Positions 40,839 to 48,813 of a stretch of 64,000 bases of DNA are shown here, piece after piece. Positions within the stretch are counted from its first letter, which is position 1, and the number at the start of each line of letters is the position of its first letter. The notes beneath the pieces were generated by a model. It saw only the letters and a program-made list of their open reading frames with translations, did not search any database and was not told the DNA's origin. The stretch lies in NCBI RefSeq assembly GCF_008710095.1, contig NZ_VYKJ01000003.1, positions 62,001 through 126,000 of the forward strand, written 5' to 3'. The translations under genes and the position numbers were made by a program. This DNA comes from Affinibrenneria salicis. GTDB taxonomy: Bacteria > Pseudomonadota > Gammaproteobacteria > Enterobacterales > Enterobacteriaceae.

Positions 40839-42375
40839 GAAGCGGATGCGCTATGCCGGCCTCTACAGGGCCGGCGACGGCATTCAAATCCGCGTCCCGC
40901 GCCTCTGTCGGCAGAATCGGGTACGCATGTCGGTTCGGCGGGATTGGCGGTCTCCCTCTGAGATTCTCTCTGCGGGACGATCCGGGCCGCTCAAATCGGT
41001 TCCTGACGGTTGTCCCTCTCTTGCCGCGTACCCTGTTCATCAATATGCCCCATCCGCAAGGACAGGCGCACGACGTTGTTCAACGCCATAAGGTTGCGTC
41101 CCGCAAGCTGAATTGTTCAGGTGATATGCTGTGCACGCCTATGCTTACGGCTCACCGGCAGCGTTATCCTGAATGAACCGTGTCTGGCTAAATATTTAAT
41201 GACATTTTGCCGCCGCCGCAGAACGGGCGAAATAGTCCATTTACCCTTAGCGCGGTTTTTTCTTCGCTGGCAACACACTCGCGAACTATGTGGTATCGTT
41301 CCCTTTTGATAGTGCCCGCGAGGGAAATAACAATAAAAAAAATAATCATTCGCTTATCGGCCGGTGCGACCCCCGTCCATGTGGGGGCGGTTTTTGATTA
41401 ACCGGCTAATATTGTCATGGAAAAGCGAGATGAGAATTATACCTGGGTAAGTAATCATATTTACAGATAGATCAAGGGGTTTAATGATCTGATACTTTTG
41501 CTTACGATTGCCGCTGTAGAAAATAATCCGGCTAAACAGTCATGCCTCGTATTGCTATTATCCGTTGTGAACAAGATAATGGCATTTCATTGCAATCAAT
41601 ATGCTATTTATATAAATCGCATTGTGTCCGCGATTAATTGACAGATCCCATGATCCAGGCTAGCGGGAATTCACGTGGTTTGCCGCGCGGAAAAATAAAA
41701 TATAAATCTGGTGGCAATAACCATTTGAATCGTTTATAACATTCATTTGTAAAATAGCAATAGGCCAAACCTATCAAATGTTTTTTATCGATCGCGCTTG
41801 ACGATTGTTTGTATTGGTAATATTCTGTCAGGAATAGGAGAGGCATCGCAGTTTGCCAATTTTTTTGATTAAAATCATTGAATTATATTATAATGAGGAC
41901 CTTTCCGGCCCCTGTGGCGATGGAGCCGTTTTAAAAATTTTAATTACAAACGGTCCACTCTCATTACAGATTATTATCAATGCCCCGTAGGGGCTTAAAT
42001 TTTTTGTCTTTAAAAAGATAAGGTTAATCACAAGACCTTTAAGAATAAAAATTAATTCCGTTATGGTTCTATTTGTTTTTGCGAACCAATATTCTGCCAG
42101 AAAGACATACATGCGCAATGTGTACATACGACTGTCCACGGTCGTTTTATCGCTGTTAACGATAAATGCGGCTCTTCAATTAAAGGCTCGGCAAGCAAAA
42201 GGATCAGGAGCATATTGCATGAACTATAAACGGATATTGAACGGTAAGGTTATTCCGCTATGGATAACGAAACAGGCACAAGATATTTCTCTGTCATTCT
42301 ATCGGTCCGCTAATCATTGTTCATACAACGTCAACGATGACTGATGACAGTTTGCTATGTTTTTATTAACTACCT
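40839..42375. other. Long gene-poor region between plaP and the LuxR-type gene
   Basis: About 1.5 kb. The left part (to about 41150) is GC-rich, with a GCCGGCC-GGCCGGC hairpin (40856-40876) and an 8-bp inverted pair GGGTACGC/GCGTACCC (40919-40926 and 41026-41033). A terminator-like hairpin is at 41369-41395. From about 41400 the DNA turns distinctly AT-rich. Short frames exist at 41634-41846 (-), 41888-42139 (-) and 42063-42344 (+). None shows a family or strong ribosome site; the last starts internally with a signal-peptide-like segment. I call none of them genes. Confidence 0.5.
41369..41395 (+). terminator. Terminator-like hairpin with T5 tail
   Basis: CCCCC, an eight-base loop and GGGGG are followed by CGG and five Ts. 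Flanking GCCGGT and ACCGGC can extend the fold. It lies over 500 bases past plaP, so it either ends a long plaP message or a small unrecognised RNA starting near 41170-41330. Confidence 0.45.
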
Positions 42376-43008
42376 ATGCAGAATATTATGCTTAAAGAAA
42401 ATAATGTCGCGAAAAGTAATGTACTGGTGGTGAGTCGATGCCGGTATAGCAGTATGGGACTGGCCGGCTTTTTAGAGCGCAACCTGAATTCGGCGGAAAA
42501 TAAATACTGCTACAGTTACGCCGAGGGAAAACGTATTCGGGCGGAGACACTTAACCGCTATGATATTGTTATGATGTTTACTTTTCGCGATCTAAAACAG
42601 AATATCGCTATTCTGGAAATCATCTCTTCAATGTATCGCCTGTATAACGGCAAGACTAAGATTGTGGTCTTCTACGACGATGAGCGTGTTGTTCAGTTGT
42701 TTTCGATATTGGGCGCGCGCGTTGAACTGATCTCGGCCAAACTCCCGCTGAACGTTCTGCTGGAGAAGGTCAGGACGGTTTTACACAGCCCCACGCTGGG
42801 GCAATTAAGCTTTCAGCAAACGCGTATGCTGAGCGCGGCGGAACGCCAGGTTATCTTTAATTTGCTGAAAGGAATTAGCCTGCAGGACATCGCGAAAACG
42901 CGCGGCACGAATGTAAAAACGATCTTTGCGCAGAAATACAGCGCGATGAAGAAATTACGCCTGAAGCATATCGGCACGGTATTTACTTCCGCCGGCGCGG
43001 CGCATTAA
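42376..43008 (+). CDS. LuxR-type regulator of the RcsA/BglJ-like class
   Basis: The 210-residue protein has an N-terminal region like a degenerate response-regulator domain (about 14-135; no clear phospho-acceptor Asp context). A C-terminal LuxR helix-turn-helix lies about 150-198, with LSAAERQVIFNLLKG, IAKTRGTNVKTI and SAMKKL. Such proteins are usually auxiliary partners of RcsB or surface-structure regulators. It has no acyl-homoserine-lactone binding domain. It lies alone in AT-rich DNA, with a poor ribosome site, between core genes plaP and sbcB, so acquisition by transfer is plausible. The ATG at 42388 is an alternative start. Confidence 0.82.
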   Translation: MQNIMLKENNVAKSNVLVVSRCRYSSMGLAGFLERNLNSAENKYCYSYAEGKRIRAETLNRYDIVMMFTFRDLKQNIAILEIISSMYRLYNGKTKIVVFYDDERVVQLFSILGARVELISAKLPLNVLLEKVRTVLHSPTLGQLSFQQTRMLSAAERQVIFNLLKGISLQDIAKTRGTNVKTIFAQKYSAMKKLRLKHIGTVFTSAGAAH

Positions 43009-43024
43009 ACATTAAATTGGATGT

Positions 43025-43057
43025 CTGCCAGCCGGGATAAAAATGTCCGGCTGGCAG
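43025..43057. terminator. Convergent hairpin between the LuxR-type gene and sbcB
   Basis: CTGCCAGCCGG and CCGGCTGGCAG form a perfect 11-bp stem with an 11-base loop, between two convergent genes. U-tracts are lacking, but the position suggests a shared terminator. Confidence 0.6.
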
Positions 43058-43071
43058 GAAACAGACCGTAT

Positions 43072-44502
43072 TTAATTCACCAGCGTCTGTGCATAGGTGT
43101 AAAGCAATTTAACTAATTCCGTCTTCTTCCCATCATTTTCGTAATACTGGTAAAGCTGCTCCAGCCGGGCCGCATATTCCTGCAGACGCTGCGGCGTCAA
43201 TGTTTCCCGCCGGTGCTGCAACCAGCGCTGTTGTTCACGATCGTCCAGCGTCGCCGGGTAATTGCGCGCCCGATAGCGAAACAGCAGCGGCTCCAGCCGA
43301 TTATCCGAGAAGTTTAAATCCAGCGCCGGTAAATTTTGCGGGGCGGTTTGCTGAATAATTTTCATCGCCGCGCGATCGGCATCGCTAAAGAATCCATCAT
43401 ACAACCGCGCATCGACATCCTGCTCCGGCGGGAAAGCCGGCGCATCGGCAAACAGCGCCACCACCTTTTCCCTCAGTTGCGGATGCTGGCGCAGCAACTT
43501 CAGGTTGCTCAGACATAACGGCCGATCAATGCCGAGCCGTTCGGCGTCCTCCGGCCGCAGCGTGCTGGCCGGCGCCAGCACCGGGCATTTATTGGTATGA
43601 ATGAGTTTAAGCGGCACCGACGTTTCGCCCGGCGCCAGTTTGTCGCGGCGGGTATACAGACGTTCGCGCAGTTCGTCGGCTTCCAGCGCCAGCAGCGGGC
43701 TCAGATCGCCGGCCAGGTCGCAGACGATCACGGCGTTCTGGTTCTCGGGATGCCAGGCCAGCGGCGCAACCCAACTGGTGTTGCCGCGCGCGGCGCCGAA
43801 CATGCCGGAAACATGCACAAGCGGCTTCATCTGCGGAATGTCGATCAGAGCGCTGACCTTGCGTTTATTGCGCAGTTGAAACAGATAGTCGAACAGTTTC
43901 GGCTGGGCCTGTTTCAGCAGCCGGGCCATCGCCAGCGTGGCGTAGACATCGGACATGGCGTCATGCGCGTGCTCATGCTCAACGCCGTTAGCGCGCGTCA
44001 GATGCTCGAGCCGAAAGCTGGGCAGTCCGTCCTCATTCTCCGGCCAGACGATACCGTCCGGGCGCAGGGCATAGCAGGCGCGCAGGGCATCCAGCAGATC
44101 CCAGCGCGAGTTGCCGTTCTGCCAGCTCCAGGCATAGGGGTCATAAAAGTTGCGGTAAAACAGATACCGGCTGACTTCATCATCAAAGCGAATATTGTTG
44201 TAGCCCATCACGCAGGTGCCGGGTTCGCTGAAGGCCTGCTGGATCTGACGGGCGAATTCCGCTTCGCTCACGCCTTTCGCCTGAGCCTGCTGCGGAGTAA
44301 TGCCGGTAATCATCACCGCTTCAGGGTCGGGCAGATAATCATCGGCAGGACGGCAATAAATGACCAGCGGTTCGCCGATAATATTGAAGTTTTCGTCGGT
44401 TCGTACGCCGGCAAATTGCGCCGGACGATCGCGCGCCGGGTTTTTGCCGAAGGTCTCGTAGTCGTGCACGAAGAATGTGGGTTGTATCTTATTGGTCATC
44501 AT
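43072..44502 (-). CDS. sbcB: Exodeoxyribonuclease I
   Basis: The 476-residue 3'-5' single-strand DNA exonuclease matches E. coli ExoI (475). The DEDDh active site begins with HDYETFG near residues 13-19; GYNNIRFDDEVSR near 100 and EHAHDAMSDVY near 175-185 carry the remaining acidic residues and His. An SH3-like domain and a helical C-terminus follow. It acts in mismatch repair and recombination. The gene faces the LuxR-type gene tail to tail and is divergent from the iron transporter genes. Two adjacent ATGs allow starts at 44502 or 44499. Confidence 0.97.
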   Translation of the reverse strand: MMTNKIQPTFFVHDYETFGKNPARDRPAQFAGVRTDENFNIIGEPLVIYCRPADDYLPDPEAVMITGITPQQAQAKGVSEAEFARQIQQAFSEPGTCVMGYNNIRFDDEVSRYLFYRNFYDPYAWSWQNGNSRWDLLDALRACYALRPDGIVWPENEDGLPSFRLEHLTRANGVEHEHAHDAMSDVYATLAMARLLKQAQPKLFDYLFQLRNKRKVSALIDIPQMKPLVHVSGMFGAARGNTSWVAPLAWHPENQNAVIVCDLAGDLSPLLALEADELRERLYTRRDKLAPGETSVPLKLIHTNKCPVLAPASTLRPEDAERLGIDRPLCLSNLKLLRQHPQLREKVVALFADAPAFPPEQDVDARLYDGFFSDADRAAMKIIQQTAPQNLPALDLNFSDNRLEPLLFRYRARNYPATLDDREQQRWLQHRRETLTPQRLQEYAARLEQLYQYYENDGKKTELVKLLYTYAQTLVN

Positions 44503-44865
44503 TAAGTCTGATCAAAGTGTTCTTCGGGGCAACATTACCCCGGACAGGTGCCATTTGGGGGTAAGCATATCATTGAATCTGCCGCTCTGTTTTTGTTTTC
44601 CCGACCGCAGCGCGCCGGAGAACGGCGTGCCGTATGCCTATACATTATTATCTTGTTTCGGGTACAATCCCTTGCGGTAAAATGCGAATGATAATCAAGT
44701 TCTTTGTCGATTCAGCTGGCGCTACCGATACGTGGTCTGCCGCGTTGTGCAGGCGATATTCCGGTTAACGTATTCCTCTTTATATTTATACCGACGATAT
44801 CAGAGAGACGGAAGGCGGATGGGGCACGGCGGCGGCAGAGTCTGGTTGATGATGATAAGACGTCT
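44503..44865. promoter_or_regulatory. Divergent sbcB / iron-transporter promoter region
   Basis: This 363-base intergenic region separates sbcB (minus) from the siderophore permease (plus). It holds a Fur-like box at 44684-44702; TACAAT at 44663-44668 is a possible -10. In-frame codons upstream of 44866 reach back to 44704, but they include no recognisable signal or homology, so I treat them as leader. Confidence 0.5.
44684..44702 (+). promoter_or_regulatory. Fur-box-like operator
   Basis: GCGAATGATAATCAAGTTC matches 14 of 19 positions of the Fur consensus GATAATGATAATCATTATC, including an unbroken central AATGATAATCA. It is 164 bases upstream of the first permease gene, whose product family transports iron chelates, so iron repression is likely. 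Confidence 0.65.
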
Positions 44866-45828
44866 ATGAAATCTGTTTATTTCTCGTTTGGTCTTTTTCT
44901 GGTCGTTATTCTGTCGGCGTTCAGCCTGTTTATCGGCGCCAGCCATATTTCACCGGCGCAGGTCTGGCAGGATGAAGCCATGCGCGATATTTTCTTTATC
45001 AGCCGGGTGCCGCGCACGCTGGCGCTGCTGCTTGCCGGCAGCGCGATGAGCGTGGCCGGGTTGATTATGCAACTGTTGACGCAGAACCGTTTCGTCGAAC
45101 CTTCGCTGGCCGGCACCACGCAGTCTGCCAGTTTGGGACTGCTGGTCATGATGGTGCTGGCGCCCGGCGCGTCGGTGATGATGAAGATGGTGGTGGCCAG
45201 CGCATTCGCCATGCTGGGCACCGCGTTGTTCATGCTGTTGCTGCAGCGCGTGGTGCTGAAATCGGCGCTGGTGGTGCCGCTGGTGGGCATTATGCTGGGG
45301 GCGGTAATCAGTTCGGTGACCACGTTCGGGGCGATGCATTTCGATTTACTGCAGGCGTTGGGCAGCTGGGATGCCGGCGATTTTTCCGGCGTACTGCGCG
45401 GTCGCTATGAGTTATTGTGGCTGGTGGGCGGACTGACGCTGCTGGCGTGCTGGATTGCCGATCGCTTTACCGTGGCCGGCATGGGACGGGAGTTTTCCGT
45501 TAACGTCGGGCTGAATTATCGCCAGGTGATGATTGCGGGTATGGCGATTATCGCCGTGATCAGCGGGGTAGTGGTGGTAGTGGTTGGCGCGCTGCCGTTT
45601 CTCGGCCTTATCGTGCCTAATCTGGTCAGCATGGTGCTGGGCGATAACGTGCGTAAAACCATTCCCTGGGTGTGCTTGCTGGGCGGCAGCCTGGTGCTGC
45701 TGTGCGATATGGTGGGCCGCCTGGTCCGTTATCCATTTGAAATTCCCGTCAGCGTTATCCTCGGCGTCATCGGCGCGGCGGTATTCCTTATTTTACTGTT
45801 GAGTCAGAAAAAACGTCATGCGGGTTAA
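44866..45828 (+). CDS. Iron-siderophore ABC transporter permease (FecCD family, VctD/CeuB-like)
   Basis: The 320-residue protein has the nine-to-ten helix profile of FecCD permeases. Family blocks are SRVPRTLALLLAGSAMSVAGLIMQLLTQN near 45-72, SLAGTTQSASLG, and near the C-terminal half the coupling region GLIVPNLVSMVLGDNVRKTIP with VGALPFLG before it. It works as one of a permease pair with the next gene, which it overlaps by 11 bases. The pattern (two short permeases plus ATPase) is like the vibriobactin/enterobactin VctDGC, CeuBCD and YclNOP systems. The start is at 44866, where the homology begins; the ribosome site is weak. Confidence 0.9.
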   Translation: MKSVYFSFGLFLVVILSAFSLFIGASHISPAQVWQDEAMRDIFFISRVPRTLALLLAGSAMSVAGLIMQLLTQNRFVEPSLAGTTQSASLGLLVMMVLAPGASVMMKMVVASAFAMLGTALFMLLLQRVVLKSALVVPLVGIMLGAVISSVTTFGAMHFDLLQALGSWDAGDFSGVLRGRYELLWLVGGLTLLACWIADRFTVAGMGREFSVNVGLNYRQVMIAGMAIIAVISGVVVVVVGALPFLGLIVPNLVSMVLGDNVRKTIPWVCLLGGSLVLLCDMVGRLVRYPFEIPVSVILGVIGAAVFLILLLSQKKRHAG

Positions 45829-46822
45829 TCAACAACATAGCGTGACGGCGCCCGCCGTGCGCAAAAAGCGCGGTCCTTCGCCCCGGCGGCGCCTGGCGTG
45901 GCTGACTGTGCTGTCTCTGGCATTAATTGTCGCCTTTATGACGCTGAATCTGGGATCGAATTTGAGCTATATTCTGACGCATCGAGCCTTGATGCTGATG
46001 ACGATGCTGTTGGTGGCTTTCGCATCGAGCGTCTCGACCGTGTTATTCCAGACCGTGACTAATAATCGCATTTTGACTCCGTCAATCATGGGGTTTGAGT
46101 CGCTGTTTATCTTGATCCAGACCATCGTTATTTTTTTCTTCAGCGCCGGCGACCTGATGTGGCTCGGCGCGCAGGGGAAATTTGTGCTGGAGGCCAGCCT
46201 GCTGGTGCTGTTTTCCGCGCTGCTGTATCGCTGGTTGTTTACTGGCCGGCGCAACAATCTACACCTGGTGCTGCTGGTGGGCATTATCTGCGGCACGCTG
46301 TTTCGCAGCCTTGCCGGTTTAATGCAGCGTCTGATGGCGCCTGACGAGTTCGCGATCCTGCAGAGCCGCATGTTCGCCACCTTTACCCGCGCTACGCCGG
46401 AACTGATCGCGCTGTCGCTGTTTATCGCCTTCGTTGCCGGGCTGGCGATCTGGCGCATGCGTTTTCGTTTCGACGTGCTGGCGCTCGGGCGCAGCGCCGC
46501 CATTAATCTGGGGCTGAACTACACCCGCGACGTAACGCTGATTCTGTTGCTGGTGTCGGTGCTGGTGGCGATTTCCACCGCGCTGGTCGGCCCCCTGACG
46601 TTTCTTGGTTTTATGGTCGCTAATCTGGCCTGGATGGTAATGGGAAACAGCCAGCACCGGTTTATTTTGCCCGGCGCTTTTCTGCTGGGCGTCGTTACGC
46701 TGCTGGGCGGTCAGCTGATTTTGGATCACGTGCTCGACATGGCCGGCGCGCTGTCGGTGGTGATCGAGTTTATCGGCGGGACGTTGTTTATTCTGCTGTT
46801 GCTTAAAAAGGTCTCCATATGA
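45818..46822 (+). CDS. Iron-siderophore ABC transporter permease, second subunit (VctG/CeuC-like)
   Basis: The 334-residue FecCD-family permease has a basic cytoplasmic N-terminus (about 1-25) and then multiple helices. Motifs include TVLFQTVTNNRILTPSIMGFESLF near 68-92 and ALVGPLTFLGFMVANLAWMVMGNSQHRFILPG near 255-286, the ATPase-coupling loop. It overlaps both its upstream partner (11 bases) and the ATPase gene (four bases), so all three are translated together. It would form a heterodimeric inner-membrane channel for a ferric catecholate or similar chelate. Confidence 0.9.
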   Translation: MRVNQQHSVTAPAVRKKRGPSPRRRLAWLTVLSLALIVAFMTLNLGSNLSYILTHRALMLMTMLLVAFASSVSTVLFQTVTNNRILTPSIMGFESLFILIQTIVIFFFSAGDLMWLGAQGKFVLEASLLVLFSALLYRWLFTGRRNNLHLVLLVGIICGTLFRSLAGLMQRLMAPDEFAILQSRMFATFTRATPELIALSLFIAFVAGLAIWRMRFRFDVLALGRSAAINLGLNYTRDVTLILLLVSVLVAISTALVGPLTFLGFMVANLAWMVMGNSQHRFILPGAFLLGVVTLLGGQLILDHVLDMAGALSVVIEFIGGTLFILLLLKKVSI

Positions 46823-47577
46823 TTGAAGTTAATAACGTCAGCAAAACATATGATGGACAGACGGTGCTCAACGGCGTTTCCGTCACTATTGCCCGCGGCG
46901 GGGTTACCTCGATCATCGGACCGAACGGGGCGGGCAAGTCGACGCTGTTGTCGATTATTAGCCGACTGCTGACCCCGGATAGCGGCAGCGTACGGGTCAA
47001 CGGCATGGATGTGGCCAGTACGCCGGGCGATAAGCTGGCCACCTGCTTATCGGTGCTTCGCCAGGAAAACCAGTTTACCAGTCGGCTGACGGTGACCGAC
47101 CTGGTCGGTTTCGGCCGTTATCCCTATAGTAAAGGACGGCTAAACGAGGACGACCGGCGACGCATCAACGATGCGCTGGCGTTTCTGGATCTGACCGGGC
47201 TGAAGGACCGCTTTCTGGATGAGCTGTCCGGCGGACAGCGGCAGCGCGCCTGCGTCGCTATGGTGCTGTGTCAGGACACGGACTATGTACTGCTGGATGA
47301 ACCGCTGAATAATCTGGATATGAAGCATGCGGTTGCAATGATGAAACAGATTCGGCGCGCGGCGGATGAACTGAACAAAACCATCGTTATCGTTATTCAC
47401 GATATCAATTTCGCTTCCGCCTGGTCCGACCATATTATCGCCATGCGCGACGGGGAAATTATCTACAGCGGCGCGCCGCAAGAGATTATGGTCGCCGGGG
47501 TGCTGGAAGATATCTTCGATACGGCTGTAACAATTGAGCGGGTTCGCGACCGCCATATTGCGGTATATTATCGTTAA
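46819..47577 (+). CDS. Iron-siderophore ABC transporter ATP-binding protein (VctC/YclP-like)
   Basis: The 252-residue ATPase has Walker A GPNGAGKST at 34-42, a Q-loop near 82, the signature LSGGQRQ at 136-142, Walker B YVLLDE at 156-161 and the switch His in VIHD near 199. It belongs to the FepC/FecE class that energises iron-chelate import. It closes a three-gene operon. No periplasmic binding-protein gene or outer-membrane receptor is adjacent, unlike many relatives, so the system must borrow a binding protein encoded elsewhere. Confidence 0.93.
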   Translation: MIEVNNVSKTYDGQTVLNGVSVTIARGGVTSIIGPNGAGKSTLLSIISRLLTPDSGSVRVNGMDVASTPGDKLATCLSVLRQENQFTSRLTVTDLVGFGRYPYSKGRLNEDDRRRINDALAFLDLTGLKDRFLDELSGGQRQRACVAMVLCQDTDYVLLDEPLNNLDMKHAVAMMKQIRRAADELNKTIVIVIHDINFASAWSDHIIAMRDGEIIYSGAPQEIMVAGVLEDIFDTAVTIERVRDRHIAVYYR

Positions 47578-47908
47578 TCGGAGCTTATCTGCGCAGACGG
47601 TCGGCGGAAAGAAAATTCCACCTTGTCGCAGGTAGGCGCTAACCTGTATGGTGAATACAGGGCGGTATTCGCATAATATACTGGTCATACTTCAGGTTGC
47701 AGGTGCGTTGGCTTTTCTTGCTCACCCCGGTCAGTTACTGGTGTAAGCCCCTGGGCGTTATGTGCCTCATCCCGCAGGCGTGCTCTGCGGGGCAGCGCTG
47801 ACGCTGTCCGGATCGGTTCCTGACCGGTTCGTCGCAGCAACGCCGTATTCCTGCAACCCGAATTATTTCGAGTATCAATCTGTATATGACTTAAGTAAGG
47901 GTAGATAA
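47578..47908. other. Intergenic region upstream of yeeX, mostly repeat
   Basis: Of 331 bases, 189 are dispersed-repeat copy 2 (47687-47875). The remaining stretch next to the ATPase gene shows no obvious terminator. The yeeX promoter must lie in or at the right edge of the repeat, because only 33 bases separate the repeat from the yeeX start. Confidence 0.5.
47687..47875. repeat. Dispersed intergenic inverted-repeat element, copy 2
   Basis: The left end ATACTTCAGGTTGCAGG and the right end CCTGCAACCCGAATTATTTC (continuing to GAGTAT) are inverted termini sharing GGTTGCAGG and ATACT. Inside, CTCACCCCGGTCAGTTACT and GTAAGCCCCTG match copy 1. It has no coding potential of its own. Confidence 0.75.
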
Positions 47909-48226
<318 letters not shown>

Positions 48227-48260
48227 TCTTCGCGTGCCGATGACGGATAGCGGAACGTTG

Positions 48261-48384
48261 TATACCCCGGATATTCAATAAATTACAGATTGCAGACATG
48301 CGGTAAGCGAGCCAGTCGCCGGCCGTATCGCTCACACAGCGAGCGGTCCACCCGCGTACCTGCAATGTGCAAAATAGTGTGTAT
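48261..48384. repeat. Dispersed intergenic inverted-repeat element, degenerate copy 3
   Basis: Begins TATACCCCGGATATTCAATA and, after GATTGCAG and GTAAGCGAG, ends ACCTGCAATGTGC...GTGTGTAT. This matches the terminal pattern of copy 2 read in the opposite orientation, though with many changes. Identification rests on the termini and is tentative. Confidence 0.45.
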
Positions 48385-48444
48385 CGTTGTAACAGGTTTC
48401 GTTATCCGTCATTTCTTGTGATCAACCCCGCCGGCCTTATCCTT

Positions 48445-48516
48445 TTCTGCTTCTGCTTCTGCTTCTGCTTCTGCTTCTGCTTCTGCTTCTGCTTCTGCTT
48501 TCGCTTCCGCTTCCGC
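48445..48516. repeat. Hexanucleotide tandem repeat (TTCTGC), nine perfect units
   Basis: Nine uninterrupted TTCTGC units occupy 48445-48498, followed by three diverged units TTTCGC, TTCCGC, TTCCGC. The array is non-coding by my reading and lies about 300 bases upstream of comEC. Perfect arrays of this kind are prone to slippage. Confidence 0.95.
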
Positions 48517-48813
48517 ATTTAATGTTGACGACGCGCCGTTTCGTGATGACCGATCTTTCGCCGGCGTTGGCCGTTATCTTTGCCGTGCCTGTCGCTGTGC
48601 TGAGCGTCCGTTCGCCGCTTCCGCGACTGGCGTTGCGAAGCGGATAGCATAAACGGCACGGCTCGCGGCAAGGGCGGACGATAGTCTGCGATACGTTTCG
48701 CCGCCGCCGCCGTCCGGCCTGTTTCCGCCCGCAGAGCGCTGGCACGATATGTTTTTTCTCTAGCGGGACAGACGCTCCTGCCGGGAGGCGCTATCAGACT
48801 TTCCGTCGACAGG

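Larger units (their letters stand above)
48227..48813. other. Long yeeX-comEC intergenic region
   Basis: The 587 bases hold a degenerate third copy of the dispersed repeat (48261-48384) and a TTCTGC tandem array (48445-48516). A GC-rich stretch to comEC follows, with GGGAGG at 48783-48788. A minus-strand frame through the array would encode a Ser-Arg repeat protein, but it has only a GTG start without a ribosome site. Confidence 0.5.

Noticed and set aside
41634..42139. Two short minus-strand frames (41634-41846 and 41888-42139)
   Set aside because: AT-rich DNA, no ribosome sites, no family resemblance and hydrophobic/random translation; treated as non-coding.
42376..43008. Quorum-sensing LuxR receptor
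   Set aside because: The N-terminal region lacks the acyl-homoserine-lactone binding signature, and no luxI-type gene is adjacent; it looks like an RcsA/BglJ-class protein.
48437..48745. 102-residue minus-strand protein with a Ser-Arg repeat tail
   Set aside because: It exists only because of the hexanucleotide array; GTG start without ribosome site and no conserved part. The array itself is reported.
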